Source: Simkaniaceae bacterium
GTDB lineage: Bacteria; Chlamydiota; Chlamydiia; Chlamydiales; Simkaniaceae
Direction of reading: 5' to 3'
Assembly (NCBI GenBank): GCA_018399055.1
Contig: CP073762.1
Location: 2,038,831 to 2,102,830 of the forward strand
DNA: 64,000 bases
In this document: positions 16,438 to 26,822 of the stretch, piece by piece
Numbering within the stretch: position 1 is the first letter of the stretch
Layout of the letters: every line of letters begins with the position of its first letter
Program-made: the position numbers and the translations under genes
The notes under the pieces: model-generated
What the model was told of the DNA's origin: nothing
Database searches by the model: none
The model's input: the letters and a program-made list of their open reading frames with translations, nothing else

Positions 16438-16852
16438 ACTCAATTAAGCAAAGAGCGCAGCCGTCACCCTGCCGATTCTCCTTACGGATGATCCGGGTGT
16501 AGCCACCTTCTCTAGAAACAAAGCGCGCTGAAAGCTCATCGAAAAGCTTCCCCATAACTTTACGGTCTGTGTTGTACGAAGAGGTATTACCCTTCTTTAC
16601 ATCACGTCTTTCTTTAGAAGAAAGTGGGTTAAAGCTGATCATCATCTTTGCAAGCGCTGCTCTGCGAGAAGCAAGGGTATTCTTCTTTGCTAAAGTGATC
16701 AGGCGGTCCGCGTGTCGACGGAGTTCCTTCGCTTTAGGAACAGTCGTCTCAATGCGCTCATGTTCTACTAAAGCTTTCAGCATGTTCGCAATCATGCAAC
16801 GGCGATGAGAAGCATTACGATTGAGTTTTACTGTGCGTTTCTGGTGTCTCAT
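16427..16852 (-). CDS. rplQ: 50S ribosomal protein L17
   Basis: Large-subunit protein near the exit tunnel. The start MRHQKRTVKLNRNASHRRCMIANMLKAL is the L17 signature, followed by HERIETTVPKAKELRRHADRLITLAKK and the C-terminal GGYTRIIRKENRQGDGCALCLIEYV. Its ATG overlaps the rpoA stop in an ATGA quartet, so translation is coupled. The methyltransferase remnant begins inside its last codons. Confidence 0.98.
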   Translation of the reverse strand: MRHQKRTVKLNRNASHRRCMIANMLKALVEHERIETTVPKAKELRRHADRLITLAKKNTLASRRAALAKMMISFNPLSSKERRDVKKGNTSSYNTDRKVMGKLFDELSARFVSREGGYTRIIRKENRQGDGCALCLIEYVQ

Positions 16853-17949
16853 GTTGATTCCTGTCCTGATTTTTCTTGCAAATACTCGTCAATGATCTGT
16901 CTCACGTTATCACGGGTAATTCCGTAACGTGCCAGATCCATACCAAGGTGGAGTCCCATATCTTCGAGTTTAGCTTTAATCTCGTTAAGAGACTTCTTAC
17001 CGAAGTTTCTAAATTTAAGCATCTCTGGCTCTGGCATAATCACAAGCTCAGCAATCGTGTCGATATTAGCTTGAGCAAGGCAATTAGTAGAGCGGACAGA
17101 AAGCTCGATTTCATTAATACGAAGAGCTAGCTTCGCAAGAAGCTCATCACGATCCGTGTCAGATTCTAACTCATCATCGTCGTATGAAAGCTCTTGAAAT
17201 TTTAAGGTGTCAAACACTCCAAGGTGAAGAACACCAATCTGCGTAGCAAATGTGAGTGCTTCTTGTGGAGTTACTCTTCCATCAGTTGTCACATCAAGAA
17301 TAAGTCTGTCGTAATCAGTATCTTGTCCAACCCTGGTATTTTCAACAAAGTAATTCACAAGGCGTACTGGAGAAAATGCCGAATCGATAACAATCTCATC
17401 GACCACTTTATCCAGAATATCATGTCTCTCAGAAGGGACGTATCCTCTTCCAATTGCAACTTTTAGATCGATACGCTTTTTCATCGGCTGAGTCACAGTG
17501 AAGAGGTGATGGTCAGGATTGACAATCTCAAAGTCAGACTCTCCCATCACATCCTTAAAGGTCACTGCAATCTGTCCTCCATTGCTATCAAGCATATCTT
17601 GCGTGATATCAATCGTCTTGGAGATCAGTTTTGCCCCACGTGTATCCCGGTTTTCTTCAAGAGGAAGCTTCCTAAGAAGAGTCCCTTTAAAGTTGAGGAT
17701 GATATGAGTCATATCTTCAATGATTCCCTCAACGGCTGTGTATTCATGTGGCACCCCTTCGATTTTTACAGATATAAGGGCTGGCGCCTCAAGAGCCGTT
17801 AGCATGATCCTTCTTAAAGCATTTCCAACCGTATGACCAAAGCCTCGCTCAAACGCCTCAGCGATAATGCGAGCATAGGTATCGGTCTTGCTGGCTTCTT
17901 CAATTTTGATGTTCGTTGGCAGCTCAAACTTGCCATACTTTACTGTCAT
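16849..17949 (-). CDS. rpoA: RNA polymerase alpha subunit
   Basis: 366 aa. The N-terminal assembly domain shows RIIAEAFERGFGHTVGNALRRIMLTALEAPALISVKIEGVPHEYTAVEG, and HDILDKVVDEIVIDSAFSPVRLVNYFVE fits the family. An acidic linker (DDDELESDTDRDE) leads to the C-terminal domain with ELSVRSTNCLAQANIDTIAELV and the FGKKSLNEIKAKLEDMGLHLGMDL helix-hairpin-helix. Slightly longer than the E. coli protein (329 aa), as in other chlamydiae. It lies between rpsK and rplQ as in the bacterial alpha operon, which here lacks rpsD. Confidence 0.98.
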   Translation of the reverse strand: MTVKYGKFELPTNIKIEEASKTDTYARIIAEAFERGFGHTVGNALRRIMLTALEAPALISVKIEGVPHEYTAVEGIIEDMTHIILNFKGTLLRKLPLEENRDTRGAKLISKTIDITQDMLDSNGGQIAVTFKDVMGESDFEIVNPDHHLFTVTQPMKKRIDLKVAIGRGYVPSERHDILDKVVDEIVIDSAFSPVRLVNYFVENTRVGQDTDYDRLILDVTTDGRVTPQEALTFATQIGVLHLGVFDTLKFQELSYDDDELESDTDRDELLAKLALRINEIELSVRSTNCLAQANIDTIAELVIMPEPEMLKFRNFGKKSLNEIKAKLEDMGLHLGMDLARYGITRDNVRQIIDEYLQEKSGQEST

Positions 17950-17963
17950 ACTCTTAATTCTCC

Positions 17964-18374
17964 TTATACGCGACGTCTTTTTCTAGGACGGCATCCATTG
18001 TGAGGGATTGGGGTTTTGTCTTTAATCATAGTAATGATAAGTCCAGCACTCTGAAGCCCACGGACAGCGGACTCCCGTCCAGATCCAGGCCCCTTAAGGC
18101 ATACTTCAACTTCTTTCATTCCATGATTCATGGCGATCTTTCCTGCATCTTGTGCTGCAACTGAAGCAGCAAATGCAGAGGATTTTCTCGATCCTGTAAA
18201 GTTTGTTTTTCCAGCACTTGCCCAAGAAATAACATTTCCAGAGGGGTCGGTAATTGAAACAATCGTGTTATTGAATGTCGCTTTCACATGAGCAATTCCA
18301 CTTGGAACTGTTCTTGTGATCCTCTTCTTGGTTCTTGTGCTGCCTTTTTTAACAGCTTTTTCTTGTTTAGCCAA
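17964..18374 (-). CDS. rpsK: 30S ribosomal protein S11
   Basis: 136 aa. Canonical blocks are [72 protein letters not shown] and [18 protein letters not shown]. It has a basic N-terminal extension of about 22 residues. It is placed 14 bp before rpoA. Confidence 0.98.
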   Translation of the reverse strand: MAKQEKAVKKGSTRTKKRITRTVPSGIAHVKATFNNTIVSITDPSGNVISWASAGKTNFTGSRKSSAFAASVAAQDAGKIAMNHGMKEVEVCLKGPGSGRESAVRGLQSAGLIITMIKDKTPIPHNGCRPRKRRRV

Positions 18375-18404
18375 TTTGGTTACTCCTATTTCGCTAAAGC
18401 CCGT

Positions 18405-18779
18405 TTATACGGCTTTTTTCTTTCCAGCTACGGTTTTCTTTTTTCCCTTTCGGGTACGGGCATTACATCTAGTTCTTTGGCCACGGGTTGGCAATCCTGA
18501 GCGATGTCTCATTCCTCGATAAGAATTGATACTGATTAGTCGCTTGATATTATTTTGAACTTGTCTTCTTAAGTCTCCCTCAACAACATATTCAGATGTC
18601 AAAATTGCATTGAGCTTTGAAACATCCTCATCACTGAGGTTATGAGCACGCATATTCGGATCAAGACCTAGTTTTTGTATCACTTCACTAGCCTTAGCAG
18701 GTCCAATTCCGTAGATATATGTGAGGCTGATCACTAAGCGCTTGTTACCAGGAATGTCGATTCCAATCACACGGGGCAT
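18405..18779 (-). CDS. rpsM: 30S ribosomal protein S13
   Basis: 124 aa. [33 protein letters not shown] and the C-terminal [27 protein letters not shown] are diagnostic. The Lys-rich tail ([14 protein letters not shown]) contacts tRNA in the ribosomal P site in other bacteria. No rpmJ or infA lies between secY and rpsM. Confidence 0.98.
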   Translation of the reverse strand: MPRVIGIDIPGNKRLVISLTYIYGIGPAKASEVIQKLGLDPNMRAHNLSDEDVSKLNAILTSEYVVEGDLRRQVQNNIKRLISINSYRGMRHRSGLPTRGQRTRCNARTRKGKKKTVAGKKKAV

Positions 18780-18851
18780 AGGTTAAAATCCTTCTTTAAT
18801 TCTTTAAATATGGACAAGATGTTAGCAGAACTCGATAAAGAATTCAATGCT

Positions 18852-20225
18852 TTACATCCTGCCCGTAGCTCGTCCCTTTTTCATAAAGCCATCATAGCGT
18901 TTCATAAGGAGATGTGATTCAATCTGCTTAGTCGTATCTAGGATTACCCCTACTAGGATAAGCAGAGAGGTTCCTCCAAAGAAGTGACTAATCGAGGCAT
19001 CTACACCTAAAATTTTACCTACTAAGGTTGGTAAAATTGCAATAAGCGCTAAGAATACGGCGCCAGCAAGAGTGATTCGATTCATTGTCGATTCTAAATA
19101 TTCTTGCGTAGGTCGCCCTTGCCGGATCCCTGGGATAAAGGCTCCATTTTTCTTCATATCCGAAGCAATTTGCTCCGGATGAAACTGCGTTGCCGTCCAA
19201 AAGTATGTGAAAAAGAGGATAAGGATGACAAATAACATTGTATATACCCAACTTCCAGGAGAGAGCATGTTCACAACATTTGAAAGCCATGATCCCTTAC
19301 TTAAGAATTGAGCGATAGTTGCAGGGAACATCAAAAGAGATGACGCAAAAATTACCGGTATTACACCTGCATAGTTAATTTTTAAGGGGATATGAGAACT
19401 TCCACCCTGACTTTCGCGTCTACCCACAACTCTTCTTGCATATTGCAAAGGAATTTTACGCATTCCTTGAATAATCAAAATAGTCCCCAAAATGATTGCA
19501 ACAAAGACGATTCCCAAAATTACAATCGAGGAAAAGGTCATTTGACCCGGTTCCTGAGAGTCCAGGTTTAGCTGACGAACAATGGTCCCTAGAGTCCTTG
19601 GCAGAGACGAAAGAATCCCAACGGAAATGATTAAGCTTATTCCATTCCCAATGCCCCTCTCTGTGATCTGTTCACCAATCCACATTAAGAAAAGGGTCCC
19701 AGTACTCATCGCTGCCATCACAACTAGGAAGAAAAGCCACGGGAAACCAAGAATTTGAGAAGTAATCAATTGCGGAACAATAATTCCAGGATGCGACATG
19801 TTCAGACTAAGCGCATACTTCGCTAAAAGAGCTGATTGAAAAAGGGCCAAAACAATCGTCATCAAACGAATTCCTTTTCCCATTTTTTTCTTTCCTGCAT
19901 CTCCATTTTCCCGAATTTCTCTTTGAAGAGAAGGGACAACAGCAACTAATATCTGCATGATAATCGAGGCTGAAATATACGGCATTACTCCAAGAGCAAT
20001 CACCGTCATTTGTGCAAACGCACCACCTGAGAAAATATCTACCAATTGAAAGAGATTTTGGCTTCCCCCAGTCAGTTGACGGAAGACTTGAAACACTTCA
20101 TCTCCGTTAATACCAGGAACGGGAATATAAGCCCCAATACGACAAACAACAAGCATCAAAAGAGTAAAGAGAATTTTATACTTTACTTCTTCTATCGAAA
20201 AGATCTTTTTTATCGTTTGGAGCAT
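18852..20225 (-). CDS. secY: preprotein translocase subunit SecY
   Basis: Channel subunit of the Sec translocon, 457 aa with about ten membrane helices. The family block [14 protein letters not shown] near residue 36 and the plug region [25 protein letters not shown] are present, as are [15 protein letters not shown] and, late, [35 protein letters not shown], all SecY signatures. It follows rplO by 5 bp, as in the spc operon; adk and map are absent. Confidence 0.98.
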   Translation of the reverse strand: MLQTIKKIFSIEEVKYKILFTLLMLVVCRIGAYIPVPGINGDEVFQVFRQLTGGSQNLFQLVDIFSGGAFAQMTVIALGVMPYISASIIMQILVAVVPSLQREIRENGDAGKKKMGKGIRLMTIVLALFQSALLAKYALSLNMSHPGIIVPQLITSQILGFPWLFFLVVMAAMSTGTLFLMWIGEQITERGIGNGISLIISVGILSSLPRTLGTIVRQLNLDSQEPGQMTFSSIVILGIVFVAIILGTILIIQGMRKIPLQYARRVVGRRESQGGSSHIPLKINYAGVIPVIFASSLLMFPATIAQFLSKGSWLSNVVNMLSPGSWVYTMLFVILILFFTYFWTATQFHPEQIASDMKKNGAFIPGIRQGRPTQEYLESTMNRITLAGAVFLALIAILPTLVGKILGVDASISHFFGGTSLLILVGVILDTTKQIESHLLMKRYDGFMKKGRATGRM

Positions 20226-20230
20226 ATGAC

Positions 20231-20680
20231 CTAGATGCGTTTAAATTCGATTCCCTGCTTTTCTAGCTTGGTAATCGCGTTCTTGGAATATCGATTTGCT
20301 TCGATCACAACTTTTTTTGTGATCTCTCCACTTGCAAGGACTTTAAATCCTCCTCTCATCCGGCGCATTGGAAATCCCTTTTCCATGAGAGTCTTTTTAT
20401 TGACGACTTCTCCATCTTCAAAGGTATCATTAATACGGCTAAGGTTGATCTCAAACACAGGCACTTTAAACTGTGCATTTGAAAACCCTCGATGTGGAAG
20501 CTTTTGGTAAAGAGGTAACTGTCCTCCTTCCATTCCAGCACGAGTCTTGTACCCTGAACGAGACTTAGCCCCTTTATGTCCACGGCCAGAGGTCTTACCC
20601 AGTTTTGAACCAGGCCCTCGTCCTACACGTTTTCTTCGTTTAGGCTTTCGGTGTGTGTCTTTTAATTCTGATAGTTTCAT
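20231..20680 (-). CDS. rplO: 50S ribosomal protein L15
   Basis: 149 aa. The Gly/Arg-rich N-terminus [24 protein letters not shown] is followed by [21 protein letters not shown] 20680 overlaps the rpsE stop by four bases (ATGA). No rpmD (L30) gene sits between rpsE and rplO; chlamydiae are known to lack L30. Confidence 0.97.
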   Translation of the reverse strand: MKLSELKDTHRKPKRRKRVGRGPGSKLGKTSGRGHKGAKSRSGYKTRAGMEGGQLPLYQKLPHRGFSNAQFKVPVFEINLSRINDTFEDGEVVNKKTLMEKGFPMRRMRGGFKVLASGEITKKVVIEANRYSKNAITKLEKQGIEFKRI

Positions 20681-21174
20681 ACAGCTGCTCCCCTTACATC
20701 AAGTGTCGCTTGTCTATTTCTAAGGTCTGCAAGTGCCTGAAACGTTGCACGCACCTGGTTAAGTGGATTGCTAGAGCCGAGGCTTTTGGCAACAACATCT
20801 TTAACTCCACTTACCTCAAGAACGGCCCGAACCTTGGATCCTGCAATAATGCCCGTTCCTTCTTTTGCCGGCTTTAGGAGAACTCTAGCTCCATCCCAGT
20901 CGGTAAGAATTTCGTGAGGAATCGTCGTCCCTTCGAGTTCGAAAGTAAGGATGTTCTTACGAGCAGCCTCTCCTCCTTTGCGGATTGCATCAGCAACTTC
21001 ATTTGCTTTTGCAAAGCCTACTCCTACTCGTCCATTTCCATCGCCAACAATGACGAGGGCTGAAAAGCTAAATTTACGTCCCCCTTTAACCACTTTTGAA
21101 CAGCGATTAATATAAAGGACTTTCTCTTCAAAGTCGGTATCGAAATCTTCTTCTCTTTTGCCTTTCTTAGCCAT
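20677..21174 (-). CDS. rpsE: 30S ribosomal protein S5
   Basis: 165 aa. EKVLYINRCSKVVKGGRKFSFSALVIVGDGNGRVGVGFAKANEV is the S5 double-stranded RNA-binding domain, and VKDVVAKSLGSSNPLNQVRATFQAL the C-terminal domain. The N-terminal Asp/Glu stretch (REEDFDTDFEE) is lineage-specific. It lies between rplR and rplO. Confidence 0.98.
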   Translation of the reverse strand: MAKKGKREEDFDTDFEEKVLYINRCSKVVKGGRKFSFSALVIVGDGNGRVGVGFAKANEVADAIRKGGEAARKNILTFELEGTTIPHEILTDWDGARVLLKPAKEGTGIIAGSKVRAVLEVSGVKDVVAKSLGSSNPLNQVRATFQALADLRNRQATLDVRGAAV

Positions 21175-21182
21175 GAATTATC

Positions 21183-21545
21183 CTAAAATTTTATTCCTTT
21201 TTCGCGAGCGGCATTGGCAAGCTCAGCGATGATCCCATGATATTTAAGTCGTCCACGATCAAAAACCATTTGATCGATTTTTTTGTCCTTAGCAAGCTCA
21301 GCAATCTTTTCACCTACAATTCGCGCAGTTTCCTTCGATTTCTTCTTCCCTTTAAGTTCTTTCACAAGGGTGCTGTAACTTGCCAACGTAAGTCCATTTT
21401 CGTCATCAATCAGCTGCACACCAATGTGACAAATCGATTTAAAAACCGATAGGCGAGGACGTTCAGCAGTTCCTCGAAGCTTTTTTCTAACGCGCATACT
21501 ACGTTTCCTGCGGATAGTATTACGTTTTTCTAGATTTAGATGCAT
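21183..21545 (-). CDS. rplR: 50S ribosomal protein L18
   Basis: 120 aa, 5S rRNA-binding protein. RRKRSMRVRKKLRGTAERPRLSVFKSICHIGVQLIDDENGLTLASYST and the ending FDRGRLKYHGIIAELANAAREKGI are diagnostic. It follows rplF by 3 bp. Confidence 0.97.
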   Translation of the reverse strand: MHLNLEKRNTIRRKRSMRVRKKLRGTAERPRLSVFKSICHIGVQLIDDENGLTLASYSTLVKELKGKKKSKETARIVGEKIAELAKDKKIDQMVFDRGRLKYHGIIAELANAAREKGIKF

Positions 21546-21548
21546 CTC

Positions 21549-22091
21549 TTACTTTCCTTTTGCTGACTTACCAGCTTTCTTACGAACATACTCATCAACA
21601 TATCGGATCCCTTTTCCTTTGTAGGGCTCGGGTGGTCTCTTAGCGCGAACATCTGCAGCAAACTGCCCAACAACTTGTTTGTCCACTCCTGTAACTTTGA
21701 TGAGGACGCTTTTTTCAACATCCACTTGAATTTCGGAAGGGATATCGACTTGTGTCGGATGAGAAAACCCCAGTTGCAAATCAAGGACAGTTCCCTTAAC
21801 TGCAGCTCTATATCCAACACCAATTAAACTCAGTTGTTTTTCAAATCCTGTGCTGACCCCAATAATTGCATTATTGATTAAAGACCAGTGAAGACCGTAC
21901 ATAGGCTTTGGAAGTTCACTCTTCTCATCATAATGAACGGAGATCTGTCCTTCTTCAACTTTAACTGAGATTCCTTCTGGAATACTTCGCTTAACGGTGC
22001 CTTTGGGACCTTTCACTTCTACTTCAACTTTAGAGGCCTTAATTTCTACCCCTTTTGGAAGAAGAATGGGTGTTTTAGCTAATCGTGACAT
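21549..22091 (-). CDS. rplF: 50S ribosomal protein L6
   Basis: 180 aa with the usual two-domain layout. SRLAKTPILLPKGVEIKASKVEVEVKGPKGTVKRSIP starts it, and the C-terminal ADVRAKRPPEPYKGKGIRYVDEYVRKKAGKS is the rRNA-contact block of L6. Confidence 0.98.
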   Translation of the reverse strand: MSRLAKTPILLPKGVEIKASKVEVEVKGPKGTVKRSIPEGISVKVEEGQISVHYDEKSELPKPMYGLHWSLINNAIIGVSTGFEKQLSLIGVGYRAAVKGTVLDLQLGFSHPTQVDIPSEIQVDVEKSVLIKVTGVDKQVVGQFAADVRAKRPPEPYKGKGIRYVDEYVRKKAGKSAKGK

Positions 22092-22109
22092 GTTACTTAT
22101 TTCCTAATT

Positions 22110-22505
22110 TTACCAAACAAAACAGAGGAGCTCTCCACCTGCTTTCATTTCTCGTGCTTTCTCTCCATCTAGAACCCCAGAAGGTGTCGATAGAATTGCA
22201 ATTCCAAGTCCACTAAAGACTCTTGGGATCTCCTGGTATCCTACATAGTATCGAAGACTCGGTTTTGACATCCTTTTAAGGCCATGGATCACGCTATTTC
22301 TTGTATTTTTAACATACTTAAGAAAGACACGGATCTGGCGCTTCTTTTCATTCACAAGAAAGTTATTCACATAACCTTTGTCTTGAAGAACGGCAATGAT
22401 GTTCTTATTCAGCTTGCTACATCTTACATCAACATACTTATGTTTTGCATCTTTAGCATTTCGAATTCTTGTAAGTAGGTCTGCTACTGTATCGGTTACT
22501 GACAT
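22110..22505 (-). CDS. rpsH: 30S ribosomal protein S8
   Basis: 131 aa. SVTDTVADLLTRIRNAKDAKHKYVDV opens it and LGIAILSTPSGVLDGEKAREMKAGGELLCFVW closes it, both S8 signatures. It follows rplE directly; there is no rpsN (S14) between them, as in chlamydiae. Confidence 0.98.
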   Translation of the reverse strand: MSVTDTVADLLTRIRNAKDAKHKYVDVRCSKLNKNIIAVLQDKGYVNNFLVNEKKRQIRVFLKYVKNTRNSVIHGLKRMSKPSLRYYVGYQEIPRVFSGLGIAILSTPSGVLDGEKAREMKAGGELLCFVW

Positions 22506-22513
22506 CTTATCCT

Positions 22514-23056
22514 CTAATTTTCACGCTTGTATGGAAGGCCGAGCTGTGTGAGTAGCTCAAGGCATTCATCTTCTTTCTTTGCCGTTGTAACAAAGGTGAT
22601 ATTCATTCCTTGATCTCTTTTTACATCGTCGAGATTAAGCTCTGGGAACATCTGTTGGTCAGGTAATCCTAAAGAATAGCTTCCTCTACCGTCACCCTTC
22701 TTATTGAAACCACGAAAGTCACGAATACGAGGGCAGACAATGTTTGAAAAACGATCTAGAAATTCGTACATCCGTTTCCCTCTAATAGTCACCTTCAATC
22801 CAACCGCTTGCCCCTCACGAAGCTTGAAGTTTGCAACGGACTTTGTTGCTCGGGTTACGATAGGCTTCTGTCCTGAAATAAGTGTAAGCTCTTTTAGACA
22901 ATCTTGAATAACATTCTTATCCTTTACGGCCTCTGCTACTCCCATGCTGATAATAACCTTTTTCAGTTCAGGAATATTCATTGGGTTTTTATAAGAGAAC
23001 TTCTTCTTCAAGGACTCTTTAATTTCTTCTTCGTATCTCTTCTTTAATCTAGACAT
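22514..23056 (-). CDS. rplE: 50S ribosomal protein L5
   Basis: 180 aa, part of the 5S rRNA complex. [21 protein letters not shown], the [21 protein letters not shown] segment, [27 protein letters not shown] and [25 protein letters not shown] are typical. The first ~20 residues are a charged extension. Confidence 0.98.
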   Translation of the reverse strand: MSRLKKRYEEEIKESLKKKFSYKNPMNIPELKKVIISMGVAEAVKDKNVIQDCLKELTLISGQKPIVTRATKSVANFKLREGQAVGLKVTIRGKRMYEFLDRFSNIVCPRIRDFRGFNKKGDGRGSYSLGLPDQQMFPELNLDDVKRDQGMNITFVTTAKKEDECLELLTQLGLPYKREN

Positions 23057-23057
23057 G

Positions 23058-23399
23058 TTATGCCTTCACAGGTTTTTTAAGGGTTCGATGACTGACTTCT
23101 TTTCCGTTATCGAGGTAAACGAGTTCTTTTGAGCCATCTTTGCCCATCTTCACATTCAACTTGATCTTTTTTCCGTCACCATCACATAGAGCAACATTTG
23201 AAATGTGAATAGATTTCTCCAAACTCACTATCTCAGACTTTTGCCCTTGCTGACGTGCTTTGGTATGTCTTTTTCGGACATTGACTCCTTGAACGAGTAT
23301 GCGACTTTCTTTCTTTGCAAGAACTTCACCTACTTTCCCCCGGTCGTTTCCATTGAGGACGAGGACTTTGTCCCCTATTTTGATCCATTTCTGTTTCAT
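23058..23399 (-). CDS. rplX: 50S ribosomal protein L24
   Basis: 113 aa with an N-terminal KOW motif ([34 protein letters not shown]) and the following [32 protein letters not shown]. The ATG is one base after the rplE stop order reversed on this strand, i.e. tightly packed with rplE. Confidence 0.97.
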   Translation of the reverse strand: MKQKWIKIGDKVLVLNGNDRGKVGEVLAKKESRILVQGVNVRKRHTKARQQGQKSEIVSLEKSIHISNVALCDGDGKKIKLNVKMGKDGSKELVYLDNGKEVSHRTLKKPVKA

Positions 23400-23414
23400 T
23401 TCTAACGTTCCTCT

Positions 23415-23783
23415 TTAAATCACTTCGGGTGCAAGTGAACTAATTTTGATGAATCCCTTGTCTCGCACCTCTCTAGCAATGGGTCCAAATATGCGCGTGC
23501 CCTTTGGGTTTTGCTTATCGTCAACAAGGACACAGCTGTTATCATAAAACCTGATCATTGTCCCATCCTTTCGGCGGATATAGCTCCTCGTTCTAACGAT
23601 TACTGCCTTAATGACATCGCCTTTCTTGACACTTCCCTTGGGGTCTACTTCTTTAACTGAGCAAACGATTGTATCGCCCACATAGGCATACCGTCTTCTT
23701 GTTCCACGGAGAACCTTAAAGCACTTAACTCGCTTAGCTCCGCTATTATCTGCTACTTCTAATTCTGTTTCTTGTTGAATCAT
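23415..23783 (-). CDS. rplN: 50S ribosomal protein L14
   Basis: 122 aa, the standard length. [70 protein letters not shown] and ISSLAPEVI are canonical. Confidence 0.98.
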   Translation of the reverse strand: MIQQETELEVADNSGAKRVKCFKVLRGTRRRYAYVGDTIVCSVKEVDPKGSVKKGDVIKAVIVRTRSYIRRKDGTMIRFYDNSCVLVDDKQNPKGTRIFGPIAREVRDKGFIKISSLAPEVI

Positions 23784-23807
23784 CGTTTCTCACTACTTAC
23801 ATTTTTT

Positions 23808-24056
23808 TTACGAAAGGACGTCCACTACAATCCAGCGCTTAAGCTTCGAAAGAGGGCGGGTCTCTTGAATCCTTACCCTTTGACCAGCCTTAAGATCACT
23901 TTTTTCATTGTGCGCGTAGTATTTTTTGCTTCTTTTTACTACTTTTTTGTAGCGTGGATGAGCAATTGTTCTCTCTACATTGACCGTCACGGTCTTATTC
24001 ATCTTAGCTGAGACAACAATCCCTTCTCGTACTTTCTTTCTTCCTTGAGCTTCCAT
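23808..24056 (-). CDS. rpsQ: 30S ribosomal protein S17
   Basis: 82 aa. [45 protein letters not shown] and [24 protein letters not shown] match S17 throughout. Confidence 0.97.
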   Translation of the reverse strand: MEAQGRKKVREGIVVSAKMNKTVTVNVERTIAHPRYKKVVKRSKKYYAHNEKSDLKAGQRVRIQETRPLSKLKRWIVVDVLS

Positions 24057-24062
24057 AATCTC

Positions 24063-24269
24063 TTACGCTGATCCTTGGTTCTTCTTTTGACGCAAAACAG
24101 TTAGGATTCGCGCCCGATCTTTTTTCTTACCTTTCAGTTCATGAGGCTTTTCTAATTTTCTCGATACGCGAAGTTCATTAGTCAGATCAAAGATATCTCT
24201 ACAAATATCCTCATACTGACCTTCAAGCTCTTCAACTGATTGGTTAATAATTTCTTTTGCCTTCAACAC
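24063..24269 (-). CDS. rpmC: 50S ribosomal protein L29
   Basis: 68 aa, two-helix protein. LKAKEIINQSVEELEGQYEDICRDIFDLTNELRVSRKLEKPHELKGKKKDRARILTVLRQKK follows the L29 pattern, including the ARI.TVL block. It sits between rplP and rpsQ as expected. Confidence 0.95.
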   Translation of the reverse strand: MLKAKEIINQSVEELEGQYEDICRDIFDLTNELRVSRKLEKPHELKGKKKDRARILTVLRQKKNQGSA

Positions 24270-24279
24270 TTTCGCCTCC

Positions 24280-24699
24280 TTATACTCTTTCCAACCGCTC
24301 TACAAAGCGCGTTCGATACGGAAGTTTCGCTGCTGCTTTGAGAAGGGCTTTCTTTGCTTCGTCTTTTGAGACGTTGGCTACTTCAAATAAAATTCGTCCT
24401 GGTCGAGCAACTGCAACCCAATGGTCTGTTCCTCCCTTACCTTTACCCATGCGGGTTTCGGCTGGCTTCTTAGTAATCGGCTTGTCAGGAAAAATACGAA
24501 TCCATACTTTTCCCTTTCGACTAAAATAGCGGGTAATTGCAACTCGGCAGGATTCAATCTGCTGGTTAGTAATGCGTCCGCGATCAAGAATTTGCATTCC
24601 GAAATCACCGAACTCAACAAACTGTCCACCCTTGGTGGTTCCGCTCATCGAGCCTTTCTGCTGCTTTCGAAATTTCGGGCGTCCCGGTATCAGTGCCAT
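24280..24699 (-). CDS. rplP: 50S ribosomal protein L16
   Basis: 139 aa. [63 protein letters not shown] and the [31 protein letters not shown] region are diagnostic. L16 organises the peptidyl-transferase region. Confidence 0.98.
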   Translation of the reverse strand: MALIPGRPKFRKQQKGSMSGTTKGGQFVEFGDFGMQILDRGRITNQQIESCRVAITRYFSRKGKVWIRIFPDKPITKKPAETRMGKGKGGTDHWVAVARPGRILFEVANVSKDEAKKALLKAAAKLPYRTRFVERLERV

Positions 24700-24719
24700 T
24701 GCGATATTCTCCTAATTCC

Positions 24720-25349
24720 TTATGCGTGGTCTTCGCCTTTATTGATCCAAACTTTGACTCCCGTTGAGCCATATGTTGTTTCAGCTCGCGCTGTTGCATA
24801 CTGGATATTAGCTCTCATCGTATGAAGAGGAATTCGCCCCTCTTTATACCACTCAGTTCTGGCAATTTCTGCCCCGCCAATCCGTCCAGAAATCTGAACT
24901 TTAATTCCAGCTGCTCCAGCATCCATTGATGCTTGAATCGCTTTCTTTAGTACTCGTCTAAAGGCGACGCGCCTTTCTAATTGTTTTGCAATCCCTTCAG
25001 CTACTAGCTTTGCATCTAGGTCAGGGCGTTTAATTTCCGCAACTTCAATCCAAATATCTTTGCCGGTTAGCTTCTTGAGCTCTTTTTTGATCGTTTCAAT
25101 TTCAGCCCCTTTCTTCCCAATAACAAGACCTGGTCTTGCAGTATGAAGGGTAACTTCAATTTTTTCGCTCATTCGCTTGATGACAATCTCAGATGTGCCA
25201 ACACAACAAGGTTTCTTCATGAGGAAATTACGAATCTCCCGATCTTCAAATAGGTGCTTTCCAAATTCTTGCTTGTTAGCAAACCAAACGGATTTCCAGT
25301 TTTTCTTAAGAGCGAGTCTAAATCCTGTCGGCGATGTTTTTTGTCCCAT
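24720..25349 (-). CDS. rpsC: 30S ribosomal protein S3
   Basis: 209 aa. MGQKTSPTGFRLALKKNWKSVWF starts it. The KH domain includes VTLHTARPGLVIGKKGAEIETIKKEL, and the C-terminal domain ISGRIGGAEIARTEWYKEGRIPLHTMRANIQYATARAETTYGSTGVKVWI is typical. It is shorter than E. coli S3 (233 aa), lacking most of the tail, as is common. Confidence 0.98.
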   Translation of the reverse strand: MGQKTSPTGFRLALKKNWKSVWFANKQEFGKHLFEDREIRNFLMKKPCCVGTSEIVIKRMSEKIEVTLHTARPGLVIGKKGAEIETIKKELKKLTGKDIWIEVAEIKRPDLDAKLVAEGIAKQLERRVAFRRVLKKAIQASMDAGAAGIKVQISGRIGGAEIARTEWYKEGRIPLHTMRANIQYATARAETTYGSTGVKVWINKGEDHA

Positions 25350-25358
25350 GTTTCCTCT

Positions 25359-25703
25359 TTAACTTTCCGTTCCAACGATGACCGTAAAATGGCTCATCCT
25401 TTTCAAGATAGGCACACGCCCACCTCGACTCTTCGATTTTGCCCGCTTCATCACGGGGCCCACATCGATGCGCACCTCTTTTACTTTAAGATCACGCCGT
25501 TGAACGCTATAAAGTGTTTCAGCATTCGCAATGGCACTATCAAGGGTCTTTTTTAGGAGGCGTCCTCCTTTTAAATTCGAGTAAAGGAGTTGAAGGAGAG
25601 CTTCCTCACAGGCCTTTCCACGAATCAAGGCAGCTGCAAGGCGTGCTTTCCTTGGGCTGATTCGAACGTATTTCGTTTTGGCTATCGCTTCTCGCATTGT
25701 CAT
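25359..25703 (-). CDS. rplV: 50S ribosomal protein L22
   Basis: 114 aa. [33 protein letters not shown] opens it; the tunnel-lining loop region is [25 protein letters not shown]. It is slightly diverged at the N-terminus but has normal length. Confidence 0.97.
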   Translation of the reverse strand: MTMREAIAKTKYVRISPRKARLAAALIRGKACEEALLQLLYSNLKGGRLLKKTLDSAIANAETLYSVQRRDLKVKEVRIDVGPVMKRAKSKSRGGRVPILKRMSHFTVIVGTES

Positions 25704-25708
25704 ATCCT

Positions 25709-25972
25709 TTACTTCTTAACCGGGTGGCCTTTAAAGAGCCGAGTAGGAGAAAACTCTCCTAATCGGTGACCAACCATATTCTCAGACACAAAGACTGAGA
25801 TGAATTTCTTACCATTATGAACTTCGATCGTATGTCCAATCATTTCTGGAATAATCATCGATCGTCTAGACCATGTCTTAATCAGGTTTTTCGATCCTTC
25901 ATCATTCTGTTTTAGGACCTTCTTTACTAGATGGTGATCCACAAAGGGACCTTTTCTTAAGCTTCTACCCAT
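25709..25972 (-). CDS. rpsS: 30S ribosomal protein S19
   Basis: 87 aa. [69 protein letters not shown] are canonical. Its start codon overlaps the last base of the rplB stop (TAATG). Confidence 0.98.
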   Translation of the reverse strand: MGRSLRKGPFVDHHLVKKVLKQNDEGSKNLIKTWSRRSMIIPEMIGHTIEVHNGKKFISVFVSENMVGHRLGEFSPTRLFKGHPVKK

Positions 25973-26814
25973 TATTTCTTCCTTCGGTCTTTCACGATCA
26001 GCTTCTTCGATTTCTTCTTTGAGCGGGTGCGGAATCCCTTAGTCTGCATTCCCCATGGAGTTTGGGGAATATATCCATTGTGACGACCTTCCCCACCACC
26101 ATGTGGGTGATCAACAGGATTCATTGCAGTCCCTCGAACTGTTGGACGAATCCCTTTCCAGCGCGATCTACCAGCCTTTCCTTCAACACGAAGGGCATTC
26201 TCGGCATTGGAAACAACACCAAAGGTTGCGCGACATGTTTCCCTTACCAATCGGACTTCTCCCGATGGCATTTTGAGCGTTGCATATCCTCCGCTGCGTG
26301 CCATTAGCTGTGCTGATAGCCCCGCTGAACGAACGAGCTTTGCTCCACGTCCAGGATACAGCTCAACGTTATGCACTGTTGAACCAAGAGGCATGCTCTT
26401 AAGCTCCATGGAACATCCAGGCTTAAACGGAGACTTATCTCCAGAAAGGAGAATGTCTCCCTGTTTAATCCCTTCGGGAGCGATAATGTAGCGTTTTTCC
26501 CCATCGCGGTAATTAAGCAGTGCGATATAAGCAGTGCGATTTGGATCATACTCTACTGAGGCAACCTTCGCTTCAATTCCATCTTTATCTCTTTTAAAGT
26601 CTATAAGCCGATAAAAACGCTTATGGCCTCCACCTCTATGGCGGCACGTAATGTGCCCATGGTGGTTTCTTCCACTGATACGCTTCTTTGGAACCATAAG
26701 AGACTTCGTCGGCTTAATGGTCGCTCGCTTCCCTTTGACTCTAGTCAATTGACCGAAGCTAGGGAGAACTAACTTTCTCTGTCCGGGTGTTGTCGGTCGA
26801 AATTTCTTAACCAT
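25972..26814 (-). CDS. rplB: 50S ribosomal protein L2
   Basis: 280 aa, full length. [42 protein letters not shown]-type block (here [19 protein letters not shown]) and the essential C-terminal [18 protein letters not shown], with the His needed for peptidyl transfer, are all present. Confidence 0.98.
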   Translation of the reverse strand: MVKKFRPTTPGQRKLVLPSFGQLTRVKGKRATIKPTKSLMVPKKRISGRNHHGHITCRHRGGGHKRFYRLIDFKRDKDGIEAKVASVEYDPNRTAYIALLNYRDGEKRYIIAPEGIKQGDILLSGDKSPFKPGCSMELKSMPLGSTVHNVELYPGRGAKLVRSAGLSAQLMARSGGYATLKMPSGEVRLVRETCRATFGVVSNAENALRVEGKAGRSRWKGIRPTVRGTAMNPVDHPHGGGEGRHNGYIPQTPWGMQTKGFRTRSKKKSKKLIVKDRRKK

Positions 26815-26822
26815 TGTTTCTC

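Noticed and set aside
16065-16443. Two small ORFs as independent genes
   Set aside because: They are consecutive pieces of one decayed methyltransferase, in different frames.
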